A DNA stretch of 64,000 nucleotides from Gracilibacillus sp. YIM 98692. Lineage in GTDB: Bacteria > Bacillota > Bacilli > Bacillales > Amphibacillaceae. The position numbers and the translations under genes were made by a program. The notes beneath the pieces were generated by a model that was not told the origin of the DNA, did no database searches, and saw only the letters and a list, made by a program, of their open reading frames with translations. Positions 18,130 to 26,843 of the stretch are shown here, piece by piece (position 1 is the first letter of the stretch; each line of letters starts with the position of its first letter). Location of the stretch: the NCBI RefSeq assembly GCF_010993965.1, contig NZ_WIXM01000003.1, forward strand, positions 209,217 to 273,216, read 5' to 3'.

Positions 18130-18214
18130 TCTTAATCACCTCCTGTACCCCATATTGTGAACAGAAAGATGATCTATATGCGTTTATTATATTAGCAATT
18201 TTTAGAAATAAAGA

Positions 18215-19600
18215 TTATTTAGGATAGGTCATTTCTTCAGGCTTAATCCACTCTTCAAATTGCTCTGCAGTCAATAACTCAAGCTCTATTGCTGCTTCTT
18301 TTAATGTTGTATTATCTGCAAAAGCCTTTTTAGCAATTTTCGCTGCATTTTCATAACCAATATGAGGATTTAAAGCTGTTACTAACATTAAGGAATCATT
18401 AAGATTTTTTTCAATCTGTTCATGATTTGGCTCTAAACCTACAACACAACGATCATTGAAAGAAAGCATACTGTCTGCTAATAATTGAGCAGATTGCAAG
18501 AAGTTATAAGCAATCACTGGTTTAAACACATTTAACTCAAAGTTACCCTGGCTTGCTGCAATGCCGATTGTTGCGTCATTACCCATTACTTGAGTGGCAA
18601 CCATTGTAATGGCTTCACTTTGCGTTGGATTGACTTTCCCAGGCATAATAGAGCTTCCAGGTTCATTAGCAGGGATCGTGATTTCACCAATACCACAACG
18701 CGGACCACTTGCTAACCAGCGAACATCGTTTCCAATTTTCATTAAATCAGCTGCAAGACCCTTTAATGCACCATGAGCATAAACTAACTCATCATGACTT
18801 GTTAAAGCATGAAACTTATTTGAGGCCGAAATAAATTCTTTTTCAGTATATTCGCTTATCTTTTTCGTTACACGTTCTGAAAATTCAGGATGAGCATTTA
18901 ACCCAGTCCCTACAGCAGTCCCGCCAATTGCTAGTTCTTTTACGTGCGGGATACTATTTTTAATCATCGATTCGGTTTTTTCTAACATCCGATGCCAACC
19001 ACTAATTTCTTGGCCTAATGTTAAGGGAGTAGCATCTTGCAAATGTGTTCTACCTATTTTCACTACATCTTTAAACGCTTCCATCTTCTCTTTTAAAGTC
19101 TTCTCTAAAGTGGACAGTGCTGGTAAAACGACTTCTTCTAGCTTACGAACAGCTGCAATATGTAAAGCTGTAGGATACGTATCATTAGAACTTTGCGATT
19201 TGTTGACGTCATCATTAGGATGTAAAGTCAAATCACTGTTTTTCTCACTTAACCATTGGTTTCCAACATATGCAATTACTTCATTTACATTCATGTTGGA
19301 TTGTGTACCGCTTCCTGTTTGCCAAACAACTAACGGAAAATGATCATATAAATCTCCTGCTAAAATTCTATCAGCAGCATATGTAATCGCTTCTGCTTTT
19401 TCTTTTTCCATAAGGCCAAGTTCACTATTCACGATTGCTGCACTTCGTTTTAGAATAGCGAATCCTTCAATAATTTCCTTTGGCATTGTTTCGTTTCCAA
19501 TAGGGAAATTCTCTTTACTTCTTTGCGTTTGTGCACCCCAATACTTATCATTAGCTACCTTCATTTCCCCAATAGTATCTCGTTCGATACGATAATCCAT
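18215..19600 (-). CDS. fumC: Fumarate hydratase class II
   Basis: Interconverts fumarate and L-malate in the TCA cycle (cytoplasm). 461 residues, normal for the class. The superfamily signature [13 protein letters not shown] is near residue 315; [15 protein letters not shown] near 100 and [13 protein letters not shown] near 185 are the other two conserved blocks of the active site. RBS AAAGGAAA with GGAG. No other TCA gene is adjacent; odhAB is in the same window at 59-63 kb. Confidence 0.96.
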   Translation of the reverse strand: MDYRIERDTIGEMKVANDKYWGAQTQRSKENFPIGNETMPKEIIEGFAILKRSAAIVNSELGLMEKEKAEAITYAADRILAGDLYDHFPLVVWQTGSGTQSNMNVNEVIAYVGNQWLSEKNSDLTLHPNDDVNKSQSSNDTYPTALHIAAVRKLEEVVLPALSTLEKTLKEKMEAFKDVVKIGRTHLQDATPLTLGQEISGWHRMLEKTESMIKNSIPHVKELAIGGTAVGTGLNAHPEFSERVTKKISEYTEKEFISASNKFHALTSHDELVYAHGALKGLAADLMKIGNDVRWLASGPRCGIGEITIPANEPGSSIMPGKVNPTQSEAITMVATQVMGNDATIGIAASQGNFELNVFKPVIAYNFLQSAQLLADSMLSFNDRCVVGLEPNHEQIEKNLNDSLMLVTALNPHIGYENAAKIAKKAFADNTTLKEAAIELELLTAEQFEEWIKPEEMTYPK

Positions 19601-19673
19601 ATTTCCTTTCTCCCCCTTTAGACATTTTCTTCTTTATTGTATCAAAAAAACACCTAATACGTGTATTAATTCA

Positions 19674-19767
19674 TAAAGAAAAACTTGGATTATCGCCAAG
19701 TCTTAATGGAGAAAGCCTTAGTTTTTCTTATACTATCAACCATAATAATTTATACTTTCTGATAGTA
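19674..19767 (+). repeat. Family 2 repeat, short copy (2b)
   Basis: Starts TAAAGAAAAACTTGG and forms the hairpin CTTGG..ATTATCG..CCAAG, then AAAGCCTTAGTTTTTCTTATACTA, and ends with TTTATACTTTCTGATA. The middle with TACGTCGAGTAG is deleted, so this is an internally shortened copy. It lies downstream of the convergent end of yabG and upstream of fumC. Confidence 0.7.
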
Positions 19768-19773
19768 CAACAA

Positions 19774-19799
19774 AAAATAGTGGCACATGCCACTATTTT
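19774..19799 (-). terminator. Terminator of yabG
   Basis: AAAATAGTGGCA (19774-19785) with TGCCACTATTTT (19788-19799). The stem includes the yabG stop codon; on the minus strand it ends in TTTTTTG. Confidence 0.88.
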
Positions 19800-20653
19800 G
19801 TATCAACATATGGTAGGCCTGTGCGAAATAATCCTTTTGTCTCCATTCCGCCAAGACCTTTTTCTCCTGTCATCGTATTTTTTAATACTTCATATACGTT
19901 GATTTTATCCATAAAGGGTGTATATGCTACTTTTGCTACCACATAAACAGGATCTAGTGCATGTATATTCACTCGATCTGGTGAACTGGCGAAATTGGCT
20001 CCAGCTCTAATTAAAGATTCGAAGTGTGATTGACAAGCTCCTGCAAAAATGACTAGTTGATCTAGGTGCGATGTCCAATTTCTTGCAATTCGAACAGCTT
20101 CTACAAAATGTTTTGTGTTGCGATAAGCGGATAATTCTTTTTTCGATCCTTTAGACTCAGAATAAGCATCATGACCTGTAATAACAATAATATCCGGTTG
20201 GATTTTCTCAATATACTTTTGCATCTCAAAAGGCAAATCACTTTCTGGTACATATGCCCCGTGTACTTGCAGTCCTAATCGCTGATAAAGTTCAATACAC
20301 TTTTTTAAATAAAGCCGATCACCATCTAAATGTAATACCTTTACTGGTAGTTGGAATCGTTGAACGTTTCTCGGTTCTTTTTTTTTATGTTCGATATCTT
20401 TTTTATCTTTCATTAACTGATAATCCTGGCGAAATAGTCGATAGGAATATTCTTCTTTTTCTTTTATTTCTTCTTGACGTTCTCTAATATCCTCTTCTGG
20501 CAGGATACGCACATCATCAATAGGTGCATCTGCTTCTATACGTAAATCCTCCCCATGGAGTAAAACCGTTTCATTTGATATATTTTTCACACGAAACACG
20601 ATATCATGCTCGTATGAATAGCGCGTCACAAGCATTCCTGTTGTAAGCTTCAC
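19793..20653 (-). CDS. yabG: Sporulation-specific protease YabG
   Basis: Cysteine-type protease that processes spore coat proteins late in sporulation (SigK regulon in B. subtilis). 286 residues compared with about 290. Characteristic pieces: N-terminal GMLVTRYSYEHDIVFRV, the central block VLHLDGDRLYLKKC, PDIIVITGHDAY with a catalytic-type His, FAGACQSHFESL with the conserved Cys, and the C-terminal FRTGLPYVDTK. Start is GTG at 20653 after GAGGTGG. It is a single gene here, not next to veg/sspF as in B. subtilis. Confidence 0.93.
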   Translation of the reverse strand: MKLTTGMLVTRYSYEHDIVFRVKNISNETVLLHGEDLRIEADAPIDDVRILPEEDIRERQEEIKEKEEYSYRLFRQDYQLMKDKKDIEHKKKEPRNVQRFQLPVKVLHLDGDRLYLKKCIELYQRLGLQVHGAYVPESDLPFEMQKYIEKIQPDIIVITGHDAYSESKGSKKELSAYRNTKHFVEAVRIARNWTSHLDQLVIFAGACQSHFESLIRAGANFASSPDRVNIHALDPVYVVAKVAYTPFMDKINVYEVLKNTMTGEKGLGGMETKGLFRTGLPYVDTK

Positions 20654-20724
20654 TGAACCACCTCACCTAAGACTAAGCTATTATAGGCTATGATGGAAAG
20701 AATCTTTTGGTGCATGCATCAAGC

Positions 20725-20752
20725 AATCCCTCCTGGTATACCAGAAGGGATG
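20725..20752. terminator. Palindromic hairpin downstream of the VanY-type gene
   Basis: A stem around the perfect centre CTGGTATACCAG with flanking CCCTC/AAGGG pairs. A T-run (TATTTTTCTTT) follows on the plus strand only, so it is weak as a terminator for the minus-strand gene. Confidence 0.45.
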
Positions 20753-20766
20753 CATATTTTTCTTTA

Positions 20767-21672
20767 TTAAGGATATAGACCGAAGAATTCTTCTAAAGTC
20801 TGCTGATCTTGATAAATATCACCTGCGATATTTTCACCAACATAACGTAAATGCCAAGGCTCATAGCTATATCCGGTAATCTCTTCTTTGCCTTCAGGAT
20901 ATCGAATGATAAAACCATGTTCATGTGCATGATCAGCTAACCACTGTCCTTCATCCGTTTGAATGAAGCTTTGTTCTAAAACAGCCGTTAGTGCTGCAGA
21001 GGCTACATCCATCGCTAATCCTGTTTGATGTTCGCTTGTTCCAGGCTTTGCCGAAAAACGATCTGCATGCTCCTGTCCATAATGCGCCACATTATTTTCG
21101 TAAATTTGTTTTTGGCGCTCAAAGGAACGATAGCCAGATACAGCTACAAGATCCAGTCCATCTTTTTTCGCTGCATTAAATAGCTTTTCTAATGCATCTG
21201 CTGCTTCTTTTCTTAATAATCTCTTTGGACTCCCTTCTTCGGCATAGTACGATACATTTGCTTCAACTAAATTTGGTGGTTGAAATCCCGCTGGTACACT
21301 TCGTTGCTTATTAACGATCACCTGAAGACTTGTCGGATTATCTACCACAATTGGTTCGTCAGTTTGTTGATTTTGCTCTTTCTGTTGACCGTTAGAATCT
21401 TGATTTTCCTGATTATTTTCTTCACCCGAATCATTTTCCGATTGGTTATTGTCTGTATTGTTTTGATCATTTTCTTGTTCTGAATCTTTCTCTTTAGGAC
21501 TGTCATCTTCTTCCTTTTGTTCGGGATCTAAAATCTTATCTGGTACTTCTTTATCGTTATTTTCAACATTACTTTTATCTTCTTGTGGACTAACGAAATA
21601 ATTTTCTTCACATCCGATTAGTAATAACCCAGCTATGAAAATAATTCCCCATCCATACATGAGTTTTTTCAT
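20767..21672 (-). CDS. D-alanyl-D-alanine carboxypeptidase lipoprotein, VanY family (YodJ-like)
   Basis: Zinc peptidase trimming D-Ala from peptidoglycan stem peptides. Signal peptide with lipobox LLIGC (Cys21), then about 85 residues rich in Asp, Glu, Asn and Gln (a flexible spacer), then the VanY domain: SGYRSFERQKQIY, SEHQTGLAMDV (zinc His and Asp), and YEPWHLRYVG (third zinc ligand). 301 residues. B. subtilis YodJ has the same layout. Monocistronic. Confidence 0.9.
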   Translation of the reverse strand: MKKLMYGWGIIFIAGLLLIGCEENYFVSPQEDKSNVENNDKEVPDKILDPEQKEEDDSPKEKDSEQENDQNNTDNNQSENDSGEENNQENQDSNGQQKEQNQQTDEPIVVDNPTSLQVIVNKQRSVPAGFQPPNLVEANVSYYAEEGSPKRLLRKEAADALEKLFNAAKKDGLDLVAVSGYRSFERQKQIYENNVAHYGQEHADRFSAKPGTSEHQTGLAMDVASAALTAVLEQSFIQTDEGQWLADHAHEHGFIIRYPEGKEEITGYSYEPWHLRYVGENIAGDIYQDQQTLEEFFGLYP

Positions 21673-21763
21673 ACTAATAATCCTTTCAATTTATAATATT
21701 CCGGCATTTCCCACTATAACATAATTCAGAAAATAAACATATAGGTGATGATTGGTGTCCACT

Positions 21764-21790
21764 AAAAAACCCCGCCATTAAATGACGAGG
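21764..21790 (-). terminator. Terminator of the IDEAL-domain gene
   Basis: On the minus strand CCTCGTCATT pairs with AATGGCGGGG (two G-T pairs) followed by TTTTTTAG. Confidence 0.75.
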
Positions 21791-21836
21791 TAAAAGGATA
21801 TATTCGTGTGATAAACATTTCATTGTTAACTTATTT

Positions 21837-22082
21837 TTATGATTCCCAAACATAATTTTGGTACTCTTCACTTAATTCCTTAAATTTTGTTTGATCATTC
21901 TGGTCTATCGATTCATTTAATTCTTCTTCTAAGCGTGCCTTATTCCAATGAAAACACAACTCATCTAGTACAAGCTGTGATGCTAATTTCAATTCATAAG
22001 GTATTTCTCTTCTCGCATTAATTCTTTTTCTTGCAGTACCTTCAAACGACTTTAAACGATAAATCACTTTTTCTTTCTTCAC
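21837..22082 (-). CDS. Small IDEAL-domain protein
   Basis: About 81 residues. The C-terminal half matches the IDEAL domain pattern: LVLDELCFHWNKARLEEELN then IDQNDQTKFKELSEEY, a helix pair found in small Bacillus regulators and in ComK/YpiB-type proteins. The N-terminus is basic (KKEKVIYRLK...ARKRI). GGAGG is followed by GTG after one base (22088) and by a second GTG after seven bases (22082); I chose the second. Function unknown, presumably protein-protein interaction. Confidence 0.72.
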   Translation of the reverse strand: MKKEKVIYRLKSFEGTARKRINARREIPYELKLASQLVLDELCFHWNKARLEEELNESIDQNDQTKFKELSEEYQNYVWES

Positions 22083-22253
22083 GAGCACGCCTCCTTTAAC
22101 TTTCTATCAAATCAACCAGTTTAGAACACCTATTTAATGTGTTATTAAACTCTTCCCATATAAAACAACTTCTAAACCTATTTTTATATTTTTTATTTTA
22201 TATGTCTCAGCTTGAATAATTGTGAGGGGCAATGTCCTAGAATAAGAAAAATA

Positions 22254-22330
22254 AAGAAAGACTTCCATCATCGGGGGTTTTTTCATCCCCCATTAAATAA
22301 TGTGTTAGCTTGTAATGTGTAATCATGCTA
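22254..22330 (+). repeat. Truncated family 3 repeat
   Basis: Starts AAGAAAGACTTCCATCATCGGGGG and keeps a GGGGG/CCCCC hairpin (22273-22277 with 22287-22291) and a GTTAGC remnant, but the CACTGATGG arm and the long tail are lost. It is the only structure seen in the 332-base gap before the CDF gene. Confidence 0.55.
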
Positions 22331-22420
22331 TTAGGTAGACTTTTCTAAATGAATTTTGATAAGCTTAGTAATGGTAAATCGATGCGTTTTTTTACTAACA
22401 GATAATATGGAGGCTTTTTC

Positions 22421-23293
22421 ATGGATCAATATAATAAGTATAAAAAAGGTGAAAAAGGTGCTTGGTTAAGTATCATTGCTTACCTTATATTAGCTATTCT
22501 AAAATTAAGCATTGCCTCAATCGGGAATTCCTCTGCATTGTGGGCAGATGGGCTAAATAATACAACAGATATCATTGCCTCCGTAGCAGTTTTAATCGGC
22601 TTAAAAATTTCTCGTAAGCCCCCTGATGAAGATCATCATTATGGCCACTTCCGAGCAGAAATGATTGCCTCTTTATTCGCAGCTTTTATTATGGCCTTTA
22701 TTGGTATTCAGGTATTAGTGGATACGGGCAAAGCATTGATAAACGGTCAGTTTGAACAGCCTGATATGCTTACTGCCTGGACAGCCCTTTTTGCAGCGTT
22801 TGTCATGTTTGGCGTTTATTTATATAACCTTAGACTTGGGGAAAAAATCAATAGTTCAGCTTTAAAAGCCGCAGCACAAGATAACAAATCTGATGCACTT
22901 GTCAGCATTGGAGCATTTGTAGGGATTGTTGGGGCACAATTACAATTTTTTTGGTTAGATCCATTAGCAGGAGCAATTGTTGGTATTATTATATGTAAGA
23001 CAGCTTGGGATATATTCAGAGAAGCTACCCATACTTTAACGGATGGCTTTCATCCCAATGAAATAAAACTGATACAAAAAAGCATTGTCCAGCACCCTGA
23101 TGTATTAAAGCTGAAGGAAGTAAGAGGACGCAAACATGGAAACCAAACTTTAATTGAAGCAACAATATATGTTGACCCATCATTGACCGTTAAACAAGGA
23201 CATGATATTACCGATAACATTGAAGACATGCTATGGACCAAACATAATGTACCACACACACATATTCATATAGAACCATATCAGAAAAATTGA
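22421..23293 (+). CDS. mneS: Cation diffusion facilitator, MneS (YeaB)-like Mn2+/metal exporter
   Basis: 290-residue CDF transporter, six transmembrane helices, cytoplasmic C-terminal metal-binding domain. Conserved metal site residues: ADGLNNTTD in helix 2 and AAQDNKSDALVS in helix 5; the loop DEDHHYGHFRAE after helix 2 and the C-terminal VRGRKHGNQ and HIHIEP segments match the YeaB subgroup, which exports manganese in B. subtilis. Substrate assigned by this similarity only. No yybP-ykoY type riboswitch was recognised upstream. RBS GGAGG. Confidence 0.85.
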   Translation: MDQYNKYKKGEKGAWLSIIAYLILAILKLSIASIGNSSALWADGLNNTTDIIASVAVLIGLKISRKPPDEDHHYGHFRAEMIASLFAAFIMAFIGIQVLVDTGKALINGQFEQPDMLTAWTALFAAFVMFGVYLYNLRLGEKINSSALKAAAQDNKSDALVSIGAFVGIVGAQLQFFWLDPLAGAIVGIIICKTAWDIFREATHTLTDGFHPNEIKLIQKSIVQHPDVLKLKEVRGRKHGNQTLIEATIYVDPSLTVKQGHDITDNIEDMLWTKHNVPHTHIHIEPYQKN

Positions 23294-23330
23294 AGGATTG
23301 TGGTCCTTTTTAGGATCACAATCCTTCTTT
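23293..23330. terminator. Bidirectional terminator mneS / GNAT gene
   Basis: AAGGATTGTGGTCC (23293-23306) with GGATCACAATCCTT (23313-23326), near-perfect long stem, T-rich on both sides. It overlaps the end of the convergent GNAT gene. Confidence 0.9.
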
Positions 23331-23867
23331 TTCTAATTGATCTAATTGGTGGATTAATTGTGTTATATCTTTGAAACCATAAGCTGTTTCCTGGTACGTA
23401 CCATAACCAATTGTTGTTTGTTCTTGTTCAATTTTTTTTGCACCGAGCTTTAAATAAAACTGATGTGTTGGATTGTTCGTTAATACCCATATTAATAGTG
23501 AATGATAACCTAGTCTCTTCATTTCATTTGAAAACGCTTTTAATAATAGCGCCCCTAAACCTTTCCGCTGATGTGTTGGTAATAGATAAATAGCAAAAAT
23601 TTCCCCATCATAGCCAAATCGCTCTGTTCTTTCTTTTCCTCCTGAAATAAACCCAACAATTTTTCGATTTTCTTCCACTACCATGACGGGTTGTTGCTCT
23701 TTAGGCATTTTTAAAATAGTTTCCCAGAGTATAGTACGATTTTCCACCGTACTATTTGACATATCCTGTTCATTAATTAAATCTTTATACGTATCTTTCC
23801 AGCTACTTACATGTACCTCAGCGATAGACTTTGCATCATGGATATTTCCTCTTCTTATTTGATACAT
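23316..23867 (-). CDS. GNAT-family N-acetyltransferase
   Basis: About 183 residues. Acetyl-CoA binding motif A is visible as LPTHQRKGLGALLLKAF (Q/RxxGxG/A), preceded by the beta strand with GEIFAIY; motif B region LIWVLTNNPTHQFYLKLGAK. I chose ATG 23867, eight bases after AAAGGG, over the GTG at 23876. Substrate unknown. It lies 16 bases upstream-side of azlD with little spacing but in the same direction, so a shared transcript azlC-azlD after it is not implied. Confidence 0.85.
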   Translation of the reverse strand: MYQIRRGNIHDAKSIAEVHVSSWKDTYKDLINEQDMSNSTVENRTILWETILKMPKEQQPVMVVEENRKIVGFISGGKERTERFGYDGEIFAIYLLPTHQRKGLGALLLKAFSNEMKRLGYHSLLIWVLTNNPTHQFYLKLGAKKIEQEQTTIGYGTYQETAYGFKDITQLIHQLDQLEKEGL

Positions 23868-23891
23868 GTTCGACACCCTTTACTCTACTCA

Positions 23892-24185
23892 TTAAATGGT
23901 AAAAAATAAAACAGTTAAGATCGCACTAAATACTACAAGAATAACGTGAACGCGAAGCCATGACAATAGAATTGCCACTCCTCCTGCAGCGAGTGCCACA
24001 TAAGGCCTATCTGGAGTCACTGATAAAATTCCAGGAAAAATTAACGCACCAAGTGCAGCATATGGAATGGCTTGTAACCACTTATTCACCCATTCTGGAA
24101 ACTGCACTAAATCTACAATATAAGCAGGAATGACTCGAGGAATAGCTGTAACTAATGCCATTCCAAGAATAATGAACCATGTCAT
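23892..24185 (-). CDS. azlD: Branched-chain amino acid export protein AzlD
   Basis: Small hydrophobic subunit (97 residues, about four transmembrane helices) of the AzlCD exporter. Starts at ATG 24185, overlapping the azlC stop codon as ATGA, which shows translational coupling. The conserved AIPRVIPAYIV near the N-terminus and AALGALIFPGIL motif fit the AzlD family. The longer frame to 24254 would run deep into azlC. Confidence 0.88.
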   Translation of the reverse strand: MTWFIILGMALVTAIPRVIPAYIVDLVQFPEWVNKWLQAIPYAALGALIFPGILSVTPDRPYVALAAGGVAILLSWLRVHVILVVFSAILTVLFFTI

Positions 24186-24895
24186 GCGTTCTCCTCCTCT
24201 AAAACAAACACTCCAATAAGACCGCCAACTAGCGTACCGACAACGATTCCCCATCCCTGTCCAATTTCTGGACTAAGAAGAAAATTCGAAACCATGGCGG
24301 TAGCACTAATCCAAATAATACGCTTCTGTTTCCGAACAGACGGTACTAACAGTGCTATAAACATAGCATATAGAGCAACTCCCATACTTTGACTTAATGC
24401 TTCTGGTATAATCTCTCCAAGTATTCCACCAAGGAATGATCCAAAAACCCACGATAAATAAGAAGTCAAAAATATGGTTCCATAAAAATAATAACCATAG
24501 GATTGATTTACCTGTTTACGATAAATGGATGAAACAGAAAATGTTTCGTCAGTTAAACCTAGTGCAAGTGGAAATTTGACTTTCAATGAATAATGCTTAA
24601 TTTGATTAATAAAGGATAAACTCATGACAAAATGGCGAAAATTCAGCACAAAAGTGGCAATAATTATTTCCATTGCACTGACCCCGAGCCCTATCATCCC
24701 TGCTCCCATAAATTGGGCTGCCCCAGCAAATACGAGCAGGCTCATGCCAGTAATCTCTCCTAATGACAATCCTGCTTGTTTTGCTAAAACGCCATATGCG
24801 ATAGCAATCGGTAAATATCCAATGACAATCGGAGATCCAGCTACAAAACCATCTCGGATTTGCATCTTTTTTTCTTCTTTTTCTTCATAATCCAT
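24182..24895 (-). CDS. azlC: Branched-chain amino acid exporter AzlC
   Basis: 237 residues, five or more transmembrane helices; GFVAGSPIVIGYLPIAIAYG at the N-terminus and FAGAAQFMG are family hallmarks, and GLTDETFSV is the conserved loop. Works with AzlD to export leucine-type amino acids or analogues. The RBS before ATG 24895 is weak (AAAGGG about 13 bases away), so the second ATG at codon 11 is possible. It lies 20 bases after map and may be read from the same transcript. Confidence 0.88.
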   Translation of the reverse strand: MDYEEKEEKKMQIRDGFVAGSPIVIGYLPIAIAYGVLAKQAGLSLGEITGMSLLVFAGAAQFMGAGMIGLGVSAMEIIIATFVLNFRHFVMSLSFINQIKHYSLKVKFPLALGLTDETFSVSSIYRKQVNQSYGYYFYGTIFLTSYLSWVFGSFLGGILGEIIPEALSQSMGVALYAMFIALLVPSVRKQKRIIWISATAMVSNFLLSPEIGQGWGIVVGTLVGGLIGVFVLEEENA

Positions 24896-24915
24896 TTTAC
24901 TAGTTAACCCTTTAC

Positions 24916-25677
24916 TTATAAAGACTCATCATCTTGATCTGTTAAGATCATTGGACCTTCTTTAGAAATTACAATGGTGTGTTCATATTGTGCTGATCTT
25001 CCCCCATCTGTTGTGCGAGCTGTCCAGTTATTATCATCCATTTTACTTTGCCAAGTCCCCTCGTTAATCATTGGCTCAATGGTTACAACCATTCCTTCTT
25101 TCAGACGAGGGCCTTTTCCTGCTATACCAAAATGTGGAATATGTGGATCTTCATGAATAGTCGGCCCTATTCCATGTCCTGTAAAGTCGCGAACAACGGA
25201 GAAACCTTCACCCTCTGCATATTGTTGAATAGCATGTCCAATATCCCCAATACGTTTTCCTGGCATTGCTTGTTCGATTCCCTTATATAAGGAGTTTTTT
25301 GTCACTTCTAATAACTTTTTGGTATCTTCGTCTGGCTCGCCAACTACATATGTCCATGCAGAGTCCGCTAATCCTCCATTGAGATTAACCACCATATCAA
25401 TGGTTACAATATCTCCTTTTACTAACTGTTCATCTCGAGGAAAACCATGGCATATTTCATCATTGATCGATGCGCATGTAGCATATGGGTAACCGCTATA
25501 ACCTTTTTGTTCCGGGGTTGCACCATGGTCTGCTAGAAACTTCTCCACGAAATCATCAATCTCTTTTGTTGTTACCCCTGGTTTCATTCTATTCGAAATT
25601 TCTTTATGGCACTTTGCAAGTAGCTTACCTGCCTCATGCATCATTTCTATTTCACGTTTACTTTTTCTTGTAATCAT
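24916..25677 (-). CDS. map: Methionine aminopeptidase type I
   Basis: Removes the initiator methionine. 253 residues with metal ligands in IDMVVNLNGGLADSAW (two Asp), GHGIGPTIHEDP (His) and IEPMIN (Glu), TDGGRSAQYEHT (second Glu). The sequence resembles the stand-alone second MetAP of bacilli (YflG type) more than the one in the ribosomal cluster. The start at 25677 follows AAAGGAAG; the longer frame to 25728 lacks the normal N-terminus. Confidence 0.93.
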   Translation of the reverse strand: MITRKSKREIEMMHEAGKLLAKCHKEISNRMKPGVTTKEIDDFVEKFLADHGATPEQKGYSGYPYATCASINDEICHGFPRDEQLVKGDIVTIDMVVNLNGGLADSAWTYVVGEPDEDTKKLLEVTKNSLYKGIEQAMPGKRIGDIGHAIQQYAEGEGFSVVRDFTGHGIGPTIHEDPHIPHFGIAGKGPRLKEGMVVTIEPMINEGTWQSKMDDNNWTARTTDGGRSAQYEHTIVISKEGPMILTDQDDESL

Positions 25678-25813
25678 TCCTAACTTCCTTTCTTCCCTCA
25701 ACCATTGTATCTTCATAAATTTTATCATATTTTATAGAAAGTTGTGCAAAAAAACAACTTAAACCCTTAGGAAAAATTCCGACAGGTCCCAAATACCGTG
25801 CAAATGAATAGGG

Positions 25814-25845
25814 AAAAAGCTGGCGATAATAATCGCCAGCTTTTT
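25814..25845. terminator. Terminator after the yjcZ-type gene
   Basis: AAGCTGGCGAT (25817-25827) with ATCGCCAGCTT (25832-25842), A/T runs on both sides, 31 bases after the small gene's stop codon. Confidence 0.9.
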
Positions 25846-25875
25846 GGTTTCTACTTATCTGCTTCTATCTATTAA

Positions 25876-25983
25876 TTAGTAGCCGCCGTATCCCCAAGAA
25901 GCACCGATAATAATTAATAGAATAAAAAGCACCACGATTAGCGCAAAACCTGATCCGTATCCATATTGTTGTGCACCCATCAT
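25876..25983 (-). CDS. YjcZ-family small sporulation protein (35 residues)
   Basis: A very short frame not usually reported by ORF finders. It reads [20 protein letters not shown] then a hydrophobic stretch and ends ASWGYGGY: Tyr/Gly-rich ends around one transmembrane helix. This is the YjcZ/YtaF-type family of tiny sporulation peptides. GGAGGGATAA precedes two adjacent ATG codons (25983 and 25980). It has its own terminator. Likely expressed in the mother cell during sporulation, by analogy. Confidence 0.85.
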   Translation of the reverse strand: MMGAQQYGYGSGFALIVVLFILLIIIGASWGYGGY

Positions 25984-26072
25984 TTATCCCTCCTTATCAT
26001 TCTTACACTTATAAGGTATGTTAGAGAAGGAGGATTGGTCCATTTATTTGAGTAAAATGGGTGATCACCTAA

Positions 26073-26825
26073 TTACAGTAAATCCTTCACACTATAGTAT
26101 TTGCCATTCTCAAGAGATTCCTCATCATCCAAACGATCTACTAATACAGCAGCAACAATATCGGTATCCCGTAATTTATGTTCTGATTTGTATGCTTTAA
26201 ATTTTTCTACATCTACAAATTGACTGGGATTTGCTGAACGAATTTCTCCTTGCATATCTGTATCCATAATACTCGGATCAAATAAAACAATTTTGTTACC
26301 TGTATTTAACTGAGCTTGTTCAATGGCAACTGTGTCCGTATACCTATCTAGTCCTGCCTTCGTGCTGCAATAAGCATTCCATCCATAAACGGAACGATTT
26401 GCTGCACCTGAAGTGACATTTGCAATGACAAGCGGTATGTTTTGATCACGCCATGCGTCTAACCATAAATTCGTTACAATTATTGGCGATAATAAATTAA
26501 CATGTACATGATCCACAAGTTGAGATGTGGACTGCTTCCCTGCTTGTTCAATTGGCGATACAAGTGCCGCATTTTGAACTAAATGCAGTGAATCTAACGG
26601 CTTCTCTTTTAAATGTTCAATAATCTGTTGAAAGGTATGCTCTGTTTCATCTAAGTCAGATAAATCCACATGATAATGGGTATATGTACCTGGCAAACCG
26701 GCTTCTTTTAATGATGGATTATCATGTCTTGCTAAACCAATAACATGAAATGACTTTTCCATTAACAATTTAGCAATGGATGCACCTAAGCCTTTTGAGG
26801 TCCCAGTAACCACTGCATATTTCAC
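26073..26825 (-). CDS. yueD: Short-chain dehydrogenase, YueD-type benzil/sepiapterin reductase
   Basis: SDR fold NADPH-dependent reductase, 250 residues. Cofactor motif TGTSKGLGASIAK at the N-terminus; NVTSGAANRSVYGWNAYCSTKAG holds the Ser...YxxxK catalytic set (Tyr and Lys in YCSTK). The pattern SPIEQAGK and DTDMQGEIR matches B. subtilis YueD, which reduces benzil. GTG start at 26825 after GAGGTG. It follows the trans-sulfuration gene by 18 bases in the same direction, so they may share a transcript. Confidence 0.85.
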   Translation of the reverse strand: MKYAVVTGTSKGLGASIAKLLMEKSFHVIGLARHDNPSLKEAGLPGTYTHYHVDLSDLDETEHTFQQIIEHLKEKPLDSLHLVQNAALVSPIEQAGKQSTSQLVDHVHVNLLSPIIVTNLWLDAWRDQNIPLVIANVTSGAANRSVYGWNAYCSTKAGLDRYTDTVAIEQAQLNTGNKIVLFDPSIMDTDMQGEIRSANPSQFVDVEKFKAYKSEHKLRDTDIVAAVLVDRLDDEESLENGKYYSVKDLL

Positions 26826-26843
26826 TTAAAACACCTCACCTGT

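Noticed and set aside
18130..18214. SigG promoter of the ssp gene
   Set aside because: CATATAG resembles the -10, but no -35 is at the right spacing.
22089..22420. Searched for a manganese (yybP-ykoY) riboswitch before the CDF gene
   Set aside because: Only a truncated family 3 repeat and AT-rich DNA; the conserved loops of that riboswitch were not seen.
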